This document shows positions 8,483 through 16,433 of a stretch of DNA of 64,000 bases, piece after piece. A model generated the notes under the pieces. It was not told where the DNA came from. It saw nothing but the letters and a program-made list of their open reading frames with translations, and searched no databases. The DNA is from Solidesulfovibrio fructosivorans JJ]. Its GTDB lineage: Bacteria; Desulfobacterota; Desulfovibrionia; Desulfovibrionales; Desulfovibrionaceae. How positions within the stretch are numbered: the stretch's first letter is position 1; every line of letters starts with the position of its first letter. The translations under genes were made by a program, and so were the position numbers. Location: positions 248,001 to 312,000 of the forward strand of contig NZ_AECZ01000001.1 in the NCBI RefSeq assembly GCF_000179555.1, written 5' to 3'.

Positions 8483-10090
8483 CTACATCTCCGACAACAC
8501 GCGCAGCATGTCGCCGTCCACGGCCGCGAGCCGGCGGCGGATGTCTTCCTGCTCCTCGGCCGTACGGGCGGTAAGCTTCTCCTTGCGTTCCTTGAGGAGC
8601 CGCAACCGGCCTTCCATGGCATTGAAGACGACGTCCCAGTCGATATGCGGCCGGGCCTTGGCCTCGTCGACGGATACCACCGGTTCCGTGCCCGGAGTGA
8701 GCGCGTACTCGTCGAGATAGCCCGGGATGCGCACTTTGAGGCCGAAACGCTCGCGCACCAGTCCGGCCAGCACGTCCAGGGCCTTTTGCTCGCCGTGGAC
8801 GAGAAAAACCTGCGGGTGGTTCACTTTGAAGTGGGTGAGCCAGGTGAGAATCTGGCTTTGCCCGGCATGGGAGGAAAATCCGCCGATGGTGAACACCTTG
8901 GCGCTCACGGCCACCTCTTCGCCGAGCAGCCGGATGACCTTGGCTCCGTCCACGATCCTGCGGCCCGGAGTGCCCATGGCCTGGAAGCCGACGAAAACGA
9001 CGCTCGATTCGGGACGCCAGAGGTTATGGCGCAGGTGGTGCTTGATCCGTCCGGCGTTGCACATGCCGCTGGCCGAGATGACCACGGCCGGCCCTTGGAG
9101 CGTATTGATCTCCCGGGATTGTTCCGTGGTTTGGGTGAAGCGCAGGCCCGGCAGGGACAAGGGGTCTTCGCCCCGGTCGTAATAGGCCCGGGCGGCGGCA
9201 TCGAGGTATTGGGGATTGCGCCGGAAGATTTCGGTGGCCTTGATGGCCAGCGGGCTGTCCACGAACACCGGCATGTCGGCCGGCAGTTTGCCCTCCTTGA
9301 GGAGCAGGTGCAGGCAGTACAGCACTTCCTGGGTGCGCTCCACGGCAAAGGCCGGAATGATGACCTTGCCGCCCCGGGAATAGCTGTAGGCAATGGCCTC
9401 GGCCAGTTCATCGCGACTGGCGGATTCGTTTTTGTGGTCGCGGTCGCCGTAGGTGCCCTCGAGAAAGAGGTAGTCGGCGTCCACCGGCTTGGCCGGGTCG
9501 TTGACCAGAAGCTGGGAGGGCCGGCCGAGGTCGCCGGAAAAAAGCATGCGGGTGCGCGTCCCGTTCTGTTCGAGACTCAGTTCGATGAAGGCCGAGCCCA
9601 GGATATGCCCGGCATCGTGGTAGATGGCCGTGACGCCCGGGGTCGGGGAAAAAGGCTCGCCGTAAGGTACGGCCACAAGCCTGTCCACGGTGGCGGCGGC
9701 GTCGGCCCGGGTATAAAGGGCCTCAACCTGGCGTCCGCCATGGCGCCGGTTTTTCCGGCTGGCCCACTCGGCCTCCATTTCCTGGATGTGGGCGCTGTCC
9801 TCGAGCATGATCCCAAGCAGGTCCCTGGTCGGCGGCGTGCAGTAGATCTTGCCGGAAAAACCCGTCTTGACCATGCGCGGCAGAAGCCCGCAATGATCCA
9901 TGTGGGCGTGGGTGACGATGAAGAAATCCATGCGCCTGGGGGCATAAACGTCCGTATCCTGGTTGCGGTCCTCGATGGATTCGCTGCCCTGGTGCAGGCC
10001 GCAGTCGATGGCGAACCGGGTATTGCCGGTTTCGATGACATGGCAGGAGCCGGTGACGGTCCCGGCCGCGCCGAGGAATTTGACCTTCAT
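8483..10090 (-). CDS. Beta-CASP metallo-beta-lactamase RNase (CPSF-like)
   Basis: 535 aa. Two-zinc metallo-beta-lactamase plus beta-CASP domain, the family of RNA-specific endo/exonucleases related to CPSF-73. Visible motifs are THAHMDHCG (zinc ligands), DAGHILGS, SGDLGRPS, beta-CASP motif A (PAFAVERTQE), motif B (SASGMCNAGRI) and motif C (GGFSSHAGQ). The C-terminal RMMBL part carries VFLVHGE, followed by a charged tail. ATG with GGAGG; it begins MKVKFLGAAGTVTGS as is typical. It is transcribed divergently from the LOG gene across a 146-base gap. Substrate unknown. Confidence 0.92.
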   Translation of the reverse strand: MKVKFLGAAGTVTGSCHVIETGNTRFAIDCGLHQGSESIEDRNQDTDVYAPRRMDFFIVTHAHMDHCGLLPRMVKTGFSGKIYCTPPTRDLLGIMLEDSAHIQEMEAEWASRKNRRHGGRQVEALYTRADAAATVDRLVAVPYGEPFSPTPGVTAIYHDAGHILGSAFIELSLEQNGTRTRMLFSGDLGRPSQLLVNDPAKPVDADYLFLEGTYGDRDHKNESASRDELAEAIAYSYSRGGKVIIPAFAVERTQEVLYCLHLLLKEGKLPADMPVFVDSPLAIKATEIFRRNPQYLDAAARAYYDRGEDPLSLPGLRFTQTTEQSREINTLQGPAVVISASGMCNAGRIKHHLRHNLWRPESSVVFVGFQAMGTPGRRIVDGAKVIRLLGEEVAVSAKVFTIGGFSSHAGQSQILTWLTHFKVNHPQVFLVHGEQKALDVLAGLVRERFGLKVRIPGYLDEYALTPGTEPVVSVDEAKARPHIDWDVVFNAMEGRLRLLKERKEKLTARTAEEQEDIRRRLAAVDGDMLRVLSEM

Positions 10091-10236
10091 GGAGCCTCCG
10101 GATAATGGCTTGCCCGACTTGATCATCCATCTCCAAGGGAGCACAATCAGGATTGCGGGCAATTGGTCGAGGTCGCCGTGTACTGCGTTTGGCCGATCCT
10201 GAAAAGCCCCGGGACGCACAACCCTAGGGAGGACGC

Positions 10237-10893
10237 ATGGGCGCGTCACGCCAATACCTGATCGACGACCTGTCGGTGACCGAATCCTGGCGGCTTTTCC
10301 GCATCATGGCCGAAATTGTGGACGGCTTCGAGGTCCTGGGCGACGTGCGGCCGGCGGTTTCCATTTTCGGCTCGGCCCGTGTGCCCGCGGACGACCCGCT
10401 CTACGGGGAGACGGGAAAACTGGCCGATCTTTTGAGCCGCGCCGGCTATTCGGTCATCACCGGCGGCGGTCCGGGACTCATGGAAGCCGCCAACAAGGGC
10501 GCGGCCGATGCCGGCGGCGATTCCATCGGCCTGCACATCCACCTTCCCCTCGAGCAAAAGCCCAATCCCTACCTGACGATCAAAAGCGACTACCGCTATT
10601 TCTTCGTGCGCAAACTCATGTTCGTCAAATACGCCATGGCTTACATCGCCATGCCCGGTGGGTTCGGCACCCTCGACGAAGTGTCCGAGGCGCTGGTCCT
10701 CATTCAGACCAAACGGATCAAGCCCTTCCCCATCATCTTTCTGGGTTCCGCCTTCTGGAGCGGGCTTATGGAATGGTTCCGCGGCACGCTGCTTTCTCGC
10801 GGCTTCATCTCCAAGGGAGACCTGGACCTCTTTACGGTCCTGGACACGCCGGAGGAGGCGGTGCAGTTCATACAGCGCCATGTGATCATTTAG
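10237..10893 (+). CDS. LOG-family Rossmann-fold protein (TIGR00730-like)
   Basis: 218 aa. The family signature GGGPGLMEAANKGA and the catalytic PGGFGTLDE motif are intact. Characterised members are cytokinin-riboside or nucleotide 5'-monophosphate phosphoribohydrolases that release the base from nucleoside monophosphates; in bacteria the substrate is often unknown. GGGAGG precedes the ATG. A strong GC hairpin follows directly after the stop. Confidence 0.88.
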   Translation: MGASRQYLIDDLSVTESWRLFRIMAEIVDGFEVLGDVRPAVSIFGSARVPADDPLYGETGKLADLLSRAGYSVITGGGPGLMEAANKGAADAGGDSIGLHIHLPLEQKPNPYLTIKSDYRYFFVRKLMFVKYAMAYIAMPGGFGTLDEVSEALVLIQTKRIKPFPIIFLGSAFWSGLMEWFRGTLLSRGFISKGDLDLFTVLDTPEEAVQFIQRHVII

Positions 10894-10899
10894 GCATGA

Positions 10900-10939
10900 C
10901 CGCCGGCGCGGCCTCGGGAAGACCCGAAGGCGCCGGCGG
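10900..10939. terminator. GC-rich hairpin behind the LOG gene
   Basis: CCGCCGGCGC...CTCGGG AAGA CCCGAA...GCCGGCGG forms a long, nearly complete stem with an AAGA loop. There is no U-tract, so it is either a weak terminator or a 3'-end stabiliser. Confidence 0.45.
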
Positions 10940-11015
10940 CCTACGCGTGGCTTATGGGGAAACGACGGCCTTGCCCCATCCGCAAGGCGCGCCAAGGGAG
11001 GCAAGGGGCGTTTCG

Positions 11016-11507
11016 ATGAATAAGATACCGGTCTCGAAAACCCTGCAACTGGGCACCGGCATCGCCCCGGCCGCGGACATGGCCGTGGTGCGGCTGCTGT
11101 TCCAGGAATACGCCGCCGGATTGGGGTTCGACCTGTGCTTCCAGCGCTTCGATGAGGAGCTGGCGGACCTGCCCGGCTGTTACGCCTTGCCCGATGGCGG
11201 GGTGTGGCTGGCCTGGATGGAAGACATGCCGGCGGGGTGCGTGGCCCTGCGACCGCTTGCGGAGGGCATCTGCGAGATGAAGCGGCTTTTCGTGCGTCCG
11301 GCCTATGCCGGCCAGCGGCTCGGTCGGGGGCTGGCCGAAGCGGCCGTGGCCGGAGCCCGGGAACGCGGCTACGACGCCATCCGCCTGGATACCCTCGCCA
11401 CCATGACCGCCGCCAACGCGCTCTATCAAAGACTCGGCTTCGTCCCCATCCCACCCTACTGCGACAATCCCCTGCCCGGTGCCTTGTTTTACGAGCTGAA
11501 ACTGTAG
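11016..11507 (+). CDS. GNAT-family N-acetyltransferase
   Basis: 163 aa. The GNAT fold is recognisable: MKRLFVRPAYAGQRLGRGLAE contains motif A with the acetyl-CoA pyrophosphate loop (R/Q-x-x-G-x-G/A), and ANALYQRLGFVPI is motif B. It ends PGALFYELKL, common in single-domain GNATs. The start at MNKIPVSK follows GCAAGGGG at a usable distance; the frame is open upstream but that part is not family-like. Acceptor substrate unknown. Confidence 0.85.
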   Translation: MNKIPVSKTLQLGTGIAPAADMAVVRLLFQEYAAGLGFDLCFQRFDEELADLPGCYALPDGGVWLAWMEDMPAGCVALRPLAEGICEMKRLFVRPAYAGQRLGRGLAEAAVAGARERGYDAIRLDTLATMTAANALYQRLGFVPIPPYCDNPLPGALFYELKL

Positions 11508-11528
11508 AGGGGGAGCGGATGAAGAGGA

Positions 11529-11593
11529 TGCGAGAGGGGAACCCTTTTTTCAAAAAGGGTTCCCCTCTCGCGCTCTCCCCTCCTCAAAACTTT
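11529..11593. repeat. Dispersed hairpin repeat, family A, copy 2
   Basis: A 19-bp perfect stem (CGAGAGGGGAACCCTTTTT and its complement) with a 2-nt loop, followed by CGCTCTCCCCTCCTCAAAAC. It is nearly the same as the copy at 56124, including the tail. It lies directly behind the acetyltransferase and before the mobile-element scar. Confidence 0.8.
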
Positions 11594-11682
11594 CAACTTT
11601 TTCCGTATGGTGCCTAGCTGCATGTTGAAAAATTCCTCCGCGTGGCCGAGAATCCAGCCATCACGGTTCCGGAGGTGATCTG

Positions 11683-12056
11683 ATGGGGCTTGGCCGCCAG
11701 GGTTATCAGCAGGGAACGATGTATCTGGACTGGGATGAGATTCCCCGATCCCGTGGGCGCGCTTTTTACGACCGTCTCCAGCAAATTTTCCGGAAATCCG
11801 GCTTCGACGCCTTCGCCGAGAAACTGTGCAAGCCCTTCTATGCCGACAAGGGGCGTCCCTCGATTCTTCCTGGTCGGTTTTTCGGATGCGCGTCGGAGGC
11901 TATTTCGAGGGCATCGACTGCAAGCGCGGCATTGAGTGGAGGTGCGCCGATTCGCTTTCCCTCGGGATTTTCTCCAGCTTTTGACCAAAGAGTCGGTCCC
12001 GGATCATTGTTCGCTGAGCCGGACACGGTCCCGTCCGCTGGCGATCAACGAGCTTG
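11683..12056 (+). pseudogene. IS1182-like transposase, N-terminal fragment, frameshifted
   Basis: It begins MGLGRQGYQQGTMYLDWDEI and continues GRAFYDRLQQIFRKSGFDAF and KPFYADKGRPSILPGRFF, the usual start of IS1182-type transposases. A one-base deletion near 11880 moves the reading to another frame (MRVGGYFEGIDCKRGIEWR, CADSLSL), and a second shift near 11965 moves it again (VPDHCSLSRTRSRPLA). The similarity stops where the cargo gene ends. At least two frameshifts plus truncation make it non-functional. Confidence 0.8.
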
Positions 12057-12062
12057 ATCATT

Positions 12063-12815
12063 TTACGTGGGGCTCGACACTTTGATGAGATCTTTCGGCA
12101 CGAGATCCATGTGGGTCCACAGCCAGAGCGTCACGGCGATGTTGGGGACCAGCATGAACCAGGTGCCGAACGGCGCGAGCACATAGCCCGCCGCTGGGGC
12201 GGGGAGAAGAACACCCACCCCCATCGTTACGACGAGTGTGCCGAGCGGCGACAGAATCACGAACCAGCGGGGGAAGATCGTCCGGCCGCTCAAGATGCCG
12301 ATGGCTAGGAGAATCGCGCCAGCGTCGAGCGCGGTGGCCGCAGTCAGGTCACCCATGGCGAAATGCTCGATGATGTAGCGGTTGGCCAGATCGAAGAAAT
12401 TCGGATCAGTGCAGCCCACGACGGCCTTGGCCTGTTCCAGAACGCTCAGAAAGGCAAATCCAGCATGTTGAATGCCGCCGATCATCATCAGGGCGTAAAC
12501 GAGGAGTAGGACTGGAAGCGTGCCGAGCCAGAAGCCCGCCCGGCGCATGCCGATCCACCAGGGAAAATAAGTGAGCGCGAACAACGGGTAGAGCCAGCCG
12601 GCGGTCTGCGCGAGCAGCATCACCCAGTGCGGGCGTCCGTCCGCCGTGAGCACGGTCGTAATCACGGCGGGTGAGAAATATGCCGGCCCACTAAGCGTTG
12701 CGGAATAACCGTAGATCAGGTCGCAGACCCCGTTCCAAAGCATGAGGATAGATCCCCCGATTCCCAGTATCTTGAGATGGAGGCGAAGCCTGTCGGCATC
12801 GATCTTGAATTCCAT
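12063..12815 (-). CDS. Multipass membrane protein, unknown (DUF6796-like?)
   Basis: 250 aa with about six or seven hydrophobic segments (for example GIGGSILMLWNGVCDLIYG, PVLLLVYALMMIGGIQHAG, GTLVVTMGVGVLLPAP). It has no signal for a known transporter or enzyme; the pattern is reminiscent of DUF6796-type membrane proteins, but I could not verify that. It follows the Lnt-like gene on the same strand with a 48-base gap, so the two probably form one operon. Base composition differs from the host genes and it abuts a transposase fragment, indicating horizontal arrival. Confidence 0.65.
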   Translation of the reverse strand: MEFKIDADRLRLHLKILGIGGSILMLWNGVCDLIYGYSATLSGPAYFSPAVITTVLTADGRPHWVMLLAQTAGWLYPLFALTYFPWWIGMRRAGFWLGTLPVLLLVYALMMIGGIQHAGFAFLSVLEQAKAVVGCTDPNFFDLANRYIIEHFAMGDLTAATALDAGAILLAIGILSGRTIFPRWFVILSPLGTLVVTMGVGVLLPAPAAGYVLAPFGTWFMLVPNIAVTLWLWTHMDLVPKDLIKVSSPT

Positions 12816-12863
12816 CGGACTCTCTTTGTCTAAAGGTTGGGAAGAACCATCACGCCGCGCAGG

Positions 12864-14414
12864 TTAGGGATGCGGTCTTCGCTGCCGGACATGACCATTG
12901 CGACAGGCGACGATCAGCAGGACGAAAAGGGTTAGAAGCGCTAAATAGGCGAGGACATTGCCGATGCGGCTGTAAAGCGTCAGCGTTCTGCCCACCGGCA
13001 TATAGGCGAGCATCACTCGGTCGTTGTTCCCGAAATTGGGCAGCGATGCCAGGATCCGGCCCCGGCTGTCGAAAGCCATGGACGTCGCGCCGTCCGCGGG
13101 ACGGAGTATCGGGAAGCCGCCTTCGATAGCCCGCATTCGCGCCATGAGCGAATGGCGGCGCAACATGCCCCGCCAATCAAGGCCCGGCAGCACCACGAAG
13201 TCCGCGCCTAACCGGGCATAGGTGAGCGCGATCTGCGGAAAGTCGAAATCATAGCAGATGGCCCCGGCCATTTTGCCGTAGGCGGTAGAGATCACCCTGA
13301 GCGGAACTTGTCCCGGCACGCTGCCCTCGCCGGGGACGGGATGATGCTTGCGATAGGTTTCGGCGATCGCGCCGGTATCGGTGAGCCAGGTGAACTTGTT
13401 TTCGAGGTGATACGGCGAGCCCTCTGGCAGCAGGACCGCATAAGCCGCGACGATGGCGATGTGATCGGCCTTAGCGAGTTTGGTCAGTTGGTCGAGAAGC
13501 TGTGCTTCGCCGCTTGGCGTCACGATGGTCGAGGCCTCGGCCCAGACGGCGATAGCCGCGCCCTGATGAGCGGCCAAGATCGTATCTGCGATCAGCTTGT
13601 CAGTCGTGCTCGCGATTAAGGGGCTTTCAGGATCGGGCAATGCCCCGGTGAAGGTGTAGGCCGTGCCGATCGCCGCCGCGCGGATATAATTGCCAGTCGG
13701 CACCTGATTGAGGCGAAGATCCCCATAGACATTGAGCGCGACGAAGACGACAGCGAAGACCGCTATATGCGCCCTCAGCCTGGAAATGCCGCCCCTCAAG
13801 GCCATGGATGCCATCAGAACCGCGGCCCAGGCCATCATAGCGGAAATCGCGAGAAAACCGAACAGGGAAGCGGTTTGCAGCAGCGGCAGATTGGAAAGCT
13901 GGGTGTTGGCCAGCGCGCCCCAGTCGCCCAGGGGAGTGTAATTGGCTTGGAGGTATTCCAGGCTGATGATGACAACGGGAAAAGCCAGGATGCCGGCAAT
14001 GTTTCCCGTTCTCTTGCGGATCCAGTCCCAGAGGACATAGGCGATGAAAAAGCGGAGCCCAGTGACCGTCCCGCTCATCACCGAAAACGCGACCGACATC
14101 AGGAGCGGGTCCGATGCGGTCTTGGCGAGTGTCAGGATCGATGCCACCACCAGGACCACCAACAGCCAGAGGCGGTTTCTGGCGCTACGAAAACGCGCGA
14201 CGTAGACCAGAAACGGGATCGGCATGAACCAGGCAAGGATGTCCGCGCTACCCGGCATGTCCGAAAGGAGGGTGAGCACAAAGCCAATCAGCAGAAGGGG
14301 GCCGCCTCGTGTGATCCGGTTGTCATTCGAGGCAAGGCGCTTCGCCGATCGCTCACCGGCATCCACGACACTTCCCCCGTCGGCTGTTCGGGGGGCTGGC
14401 ATATTGAAATCCAT
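12864..14414 (-). CDS. Apolipoprotein N-acyltransferase-like membrane amidohydrolase
   Basis: 516 aa: an N-terminal block of several membrane helices (about 30-250), a carbon-nitrogen hydrolase domain (about 265-470) and a C-terminal membrane helix, the architecture of Lnt. The Glu-Lys-Cys triad of the nitrilase superfamily is visible in WAEAS, YRKHHPVPGE and GAICYDFDFP. Lnt N-acylates the N-terminal cysteine of apolipoproteins, but this copy sits in a mobile-element scar and is divergent, so it may act on another amine or be a modified acyltransferase. The chosen ATG (MDFNMPAPRT) follows a promoter-like region; the SD is weak. Composition suggests foreign origin. Confidence 0.75.
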   Translation of the reverse strand: MDFNMPAPRTADGGSVVDAGERSAKRLASNDNRITRGGPLLLIGFVLTLLSDMPGSADILAWFMPIPFLVYVARFRSARNRLWLLVVLVVASILTLAKTASDPLLMSVAFSVMSGTVTGLRFFIAYVLWDWIRKRTGNIAGILAFPVVIISLEYLQANYTPLGDWGALANTQLSNLPLLQTASLFGFLAISAMMAWAAVLMASMALRGGISRLRAHIAVFAVVFVALNVYGDLRLNQVPTGNYIRAAAIGTAYTFTGALPDPESPLIASTTDKLIADTILAAHQGAAIAVWAEASTIVTPSGEAQLLDQLTKLAKADHIAIVAAYAVLLPEGSPYHLENKFTWLTDTGAIAETYRKHHPVPGEGSVPGQVPLRVISTAYGKMAGAICYDFDFPQIALTYARLGADFVVLPGLDWRGMLRRHSLMARMRAIEGGFPILRPADGATSMAFDSRGRILASLPNFGNNDRVMLAYMPVGRTLTLYSRIGNVLAYLALLTLFVLLIVACRNGHVRQRRPHP

Positions 14415-14440
14415 GGCTAGGGTTCCCGTCGTTAGACCAA

Positions 14441-14477
14441 TAGTTATTATAACTAGACTAGATGTCAATAATGTCAA
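14441..14477 (-). promoter_or_regulatory. Promoter/operator region of the cargo operon
   Basis: On the minus strand a TATAAT hexamer lies inside the perfect 7-1-7 palindrome TAGTTATTATAACTA. Upstream are two direct copies of TTGACA (spacers of 11 and 20 bases, neither ideal) and a tandem CTAGT repeat. Dense symmetry around the -10 suggests repressor control. The region is AT-rich relative to its surroundings. Confidence 0.45.
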
Positions 14478-14580
14478 CAGCGCTCCGTCTGCGGCGTCCT
14501 TCCACCCGCATTTTTCAAGGTGGCTGACGGGGGCTTCCAACGGACCGGGGGACAAGGAGGGCAGAGAGGAGTTAACCCCA

Positions 14581-14735
14581 AGCGGACGGAACTGGTTGAA
14601 AGGAGTTTCGAGCACACCCTGGACCACACGGGTCTGGCTCAGAGGGCGAGAGAACATCCGGAAACGCTATCTGCTCCATGTGGCCGGTTTCAATCTCGGA
14701 TGATGCTGCGGGATCATGCCCATCGCCGTCATCTA
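14581..14735 (+). pseudogene. IS1182-like transposase, C-terminal fragment
   Basis: The reading ELVERSFEHTLDHTG changes frame into WLRGRENIRKRYLLHVAGF and NLG, then changes again after a stop. This is the usual end of IS1182-type transposases (VERSFAH..., LRG..N..KRYL...A.NLG). It has the same orientation as the N-terminal piece at 11.7 kb and is separated from it by the cargo. It is broken by frameshifts and lacks the central catalytic region. The rest of the 460 bases between the cargo start and the next gene holds only the promoter region and a hairpin repeat. Confidence 0.65.
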
Positions 14736-14805
14736 CGGGGGAGAATAGCCGGAAACAGCTTTGTGCAACGGCCTGCTAACAATCGCCCTTTCTCCTTTGA
14801 AAATC

Positions 14806-14862
14806 TTTTGAAGGGGGGCCTGGGGGAAAACTTTTCGTAAGACAAAGTGTTCCCCCAGCTTC
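14806..14862. repeat. Dispersed hairpin repeat, family B, copy 2
   Basis: TTTTGAAGGGGGGCC leads into the stem CTGGGGGAAAACTTT / AAAGTGTTCCCCCAG (14 of 15 pair) with loop TCGTAAGAC. The loop and most of the stem are identical to the copy at 48219. It lies behind the methyltransferase-like gene. Confidence 0.75.
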
Positions 14863-14875
14863 TTCGAGAAATTGG

Positions 14876-15868
14876 CTACCAACGGCGTCCCAGGGCTTCC
14901 GCCCAGACGGGGCTGATCAGGGCTTGAAACGGCGCGCCGACCTGGTCGGCTGGGATGCGCTCCCCGGCGAGTTCCACATCGCGCATGTAAAAAAGACGCG
15001 CCGGCACCGGACTGGCTTCGCCGGCAAAAGCGTTTTCCGGGCTCAGACGCAGCCAGGTCCGCCTCGTCCTGTCCGAGGCCCAGACCGCCTCGGGCATGAA
15101 GACCGTCCGTTCGAGGCGACCGCTCAACGCGGCAAAGAGGGCGGCGCTGATGGCCGTAAACGGCTCCTTGTAGAGCCGGTGGGCGATTGACGGCAGGGTT
15201 TCATTGGTCACGCAGGCGATGTCCCCTTGGGGAACGTCGTTGTAGATTGCGGATGTGGTTGCGTCGCCATGGGCCACCCGCCCAATCCCTAATCCCGAAA
15301 GCAAGTCGTCGGCGCGGGCCGCCACCTGGGGCAGATGCTCCACCCCCCAAAGGCGGGGAGCTTCGTATCCACGTCGTCGGGCCAGCAGATATTGGCCAAG
15401 AAGCAAAATGCCCGTGCCGGCTCCAAGGTCCAGGCCGACAAACACCCCTCCCCCGGGCGCAACCTCGCGCCGCAGCAGCGCATCGAGGAGATGCACGGTC
15501 TTTGGGATGTCGAAAAGCATCTGCAAGGCAAAGCCGTGATGCAGCAACACCCGACGCAGCGCGTCCTGCCCCGCGAGCGACCGGCAGCCGCCCCGACGGC
15601 GGGCGAAACGGCCGGCGAGCAATGTGGCGTCTTCCAGGGTAACCGCTTCGCCAAGCCGCTCGGGATGGACGTAGGCATGGGCGTAGGCCAGGCACAGGCT
15701 GGCCAACCCCTCGGCCGTGACAGGCGTTTCACCCCGTCCAAGGCGTTCGATATGCCCGGCCAGGGAATCGGTCACAAAAGCGCTTTCGGCCATGACCGGC
15801 CCCGGTGGCGGCTCACGCTCCAGAAGCCGCAAAACAGCGGGTCGCAGGTCATCATCCATGGTGGGCAT
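14876..15868 (-). CDS. SAM-dependent methyltransferase-like protein
   Basis: About 330 aa. A Rossmann glycine-rich loop VGLDLGAGTGILLLGQY near residue 150 is followed about 25 residues later by GVEHLP and a GDATTS segment, in line with a class I methyltransferase binding S-adenosylmethionine. The N-terminal 130 residues are helical and unassigned. Three in-frame ATGs are possible; the longer one would run into a hairpin repeat, so MPTMDDDL is preferred, though no clear SD is seen. Substrate unknown. Confidence 0.65.
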   Translation of the reverse strand: MPTMDDDLRPAVLRLLEREPPPGPVMAESAFVTDSLAGHIERLGRGETPVTAEGLASLCLAYAHAYVHPERLGEAVTLEDATLLAGRFARRRGGCRSLAGQDALRRVLLHHGFALQMLFDIPKTVHLLDALLRREVAPGGGVFVGLDLGAGTGILLLGQYLLARRRGYEAPRLWGVEHLPQVAARADDLLSGLGIGRVAHGDATTSAIYNDVPQGDIACVTNETLPSIAHRLYKEPFTAISAALFAALSGRLERTVFMPEAVWASDRTRRTWLRLSPENAFAGEASPVPARLFYMRDVELAGERIPADQVGAPFQALISPVWAEALGRRW

Positions 15869-15884
15869 GCATTTGAAAAGAAAA

Positions 15885-15953
15885 CCTTTGCGGGAGCGCC
15901 TTTCTGAAGAAAGGTACTTCACCCAGGCCCCCTTTCCAAAGAGTTTTCCTCAA
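15885..15953. repeat. Dispersed hairpin repeat, family B, degenerate copy
   Basis: Read on the minus strand it matches the family layout (CTTTGGAAAGGGGGCC..., CCTTTC TTCA GAAAGG core), but the outer arms have diverged. It lies at the 5' end of the methyltransferase-like gene. Confidence 0.5.
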
Positions 15954-15984
15954 AAAGAGGCATGTTGAAATCAGCGCAAAGGGA

Positions 15985-16048
15985 GAAAAGTGAGGGAAGG
16001 GAGAAGGCTTTTTAAAGGTGTTCCCTTCTCGCATGCTTTTCGCTCTTT
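15985..16048. repeat. Dispersed hairpin repeat, family A, degenerate copy
   Basis: GAAGGGAGAAGGCTTTTT faces AAAGGTGTTCCCTTCTCGC; pairing is only partial. It sits directly behind the stop of the small lipoprotein gene on the minus strand. Confidence 0.5.
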
Positions 16049-16050
16049 TT

Positions 16051-16338
16051 CTAATATTGATAGAGTGCATCGAAGCAGGTGTAGGTGTCGTCAAATCCGT
16101 TTTGGTAGCACACTTGGGCCGCGTCGTCGATATAACGTACGTCGTCCATGGGGATGCGGTACTGCTTGCCCGCGATCCACATGCGGTACAGGCGTTTTTG
16201 GGTGTCGAGCACAAGCGGCGGATCGGCGTAGAAGGTTTTGTTGTCGTTGAGTTCGACGAGATAGGTGTGCCGGGCGCAGCCGGAGCAGAAAAGGGCCGAC
16301 AGGGCAAGGCAGGCAAGCAACAGGCACATGGCGCGCAT
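16051..16338 (-). CDS. Small lipoprotein, YgdI/YgdR (DUF903)-like
   Basis: 95 aa. A signal peptide with lipobox LFCSGC leads to a short beta domain with YLVELNDNKTFYADPPLVLD and KQYRIPMDDVRYID, which fits the SH3-like YgdI/YgdR lipoprotein family. GGGGAGG precedes the ATG. Probably anchored in the outer or inner membrane; role unknown. Confidence 0.7.
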   Translation of the reverse strand: MRAMCLLLACLALSALFCSGCARHTYLVELNDNKTFYADPPLVLDTQKRLYRMWIAGKQYRIPMDDVRYIDDAAQVCYQNGFDDTYTCFDALYQY

Positions 16339-16433
16339 GGGACCTCCCCGCGCCGTCCGGGCGCGTGCTGATGGTTGCGGTGCGAACGAACGTATGCTCC
16401 CCGCGTAACCGGTCTTCAAGGGGCGGCGCCCGG

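Larger units (their letters stand above)
11683..14735. mobile_element. Remnant IS1182-like element split by a two-gene cargo
   Basis: The N-terminal third of an IS1182-like transposase (plus strand) lies on the left and a C-terminal fragment in the same orientation on the right. The middle is missing and is replaced by two intact genes on the minus strand. The cargo is visibly less GC-biased at third codon positions than the flanking chromosome. Terminal inverted repeats and target duplications could not be defined, so the limits given are those of recognisable transposase sequence. Confidence 0.7.

Noticed and set aside
14503-14518. ATTTTTCAA near the right transposase fragment as the inverted partner of TTGAAAAAT on the left
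   Set aside because: The match is 9 bases only and lies inside, not outside, the C-terminal fragment.
11620-15970. Short direct repeat GCATGTTGAAA at 11620 and 15960, both next to hairpin repeats, as possible IS ends
   Set aside because: Only 11 bases are shared, the flanks are unrelated, and the second copy lies well outside the transposase remnants.
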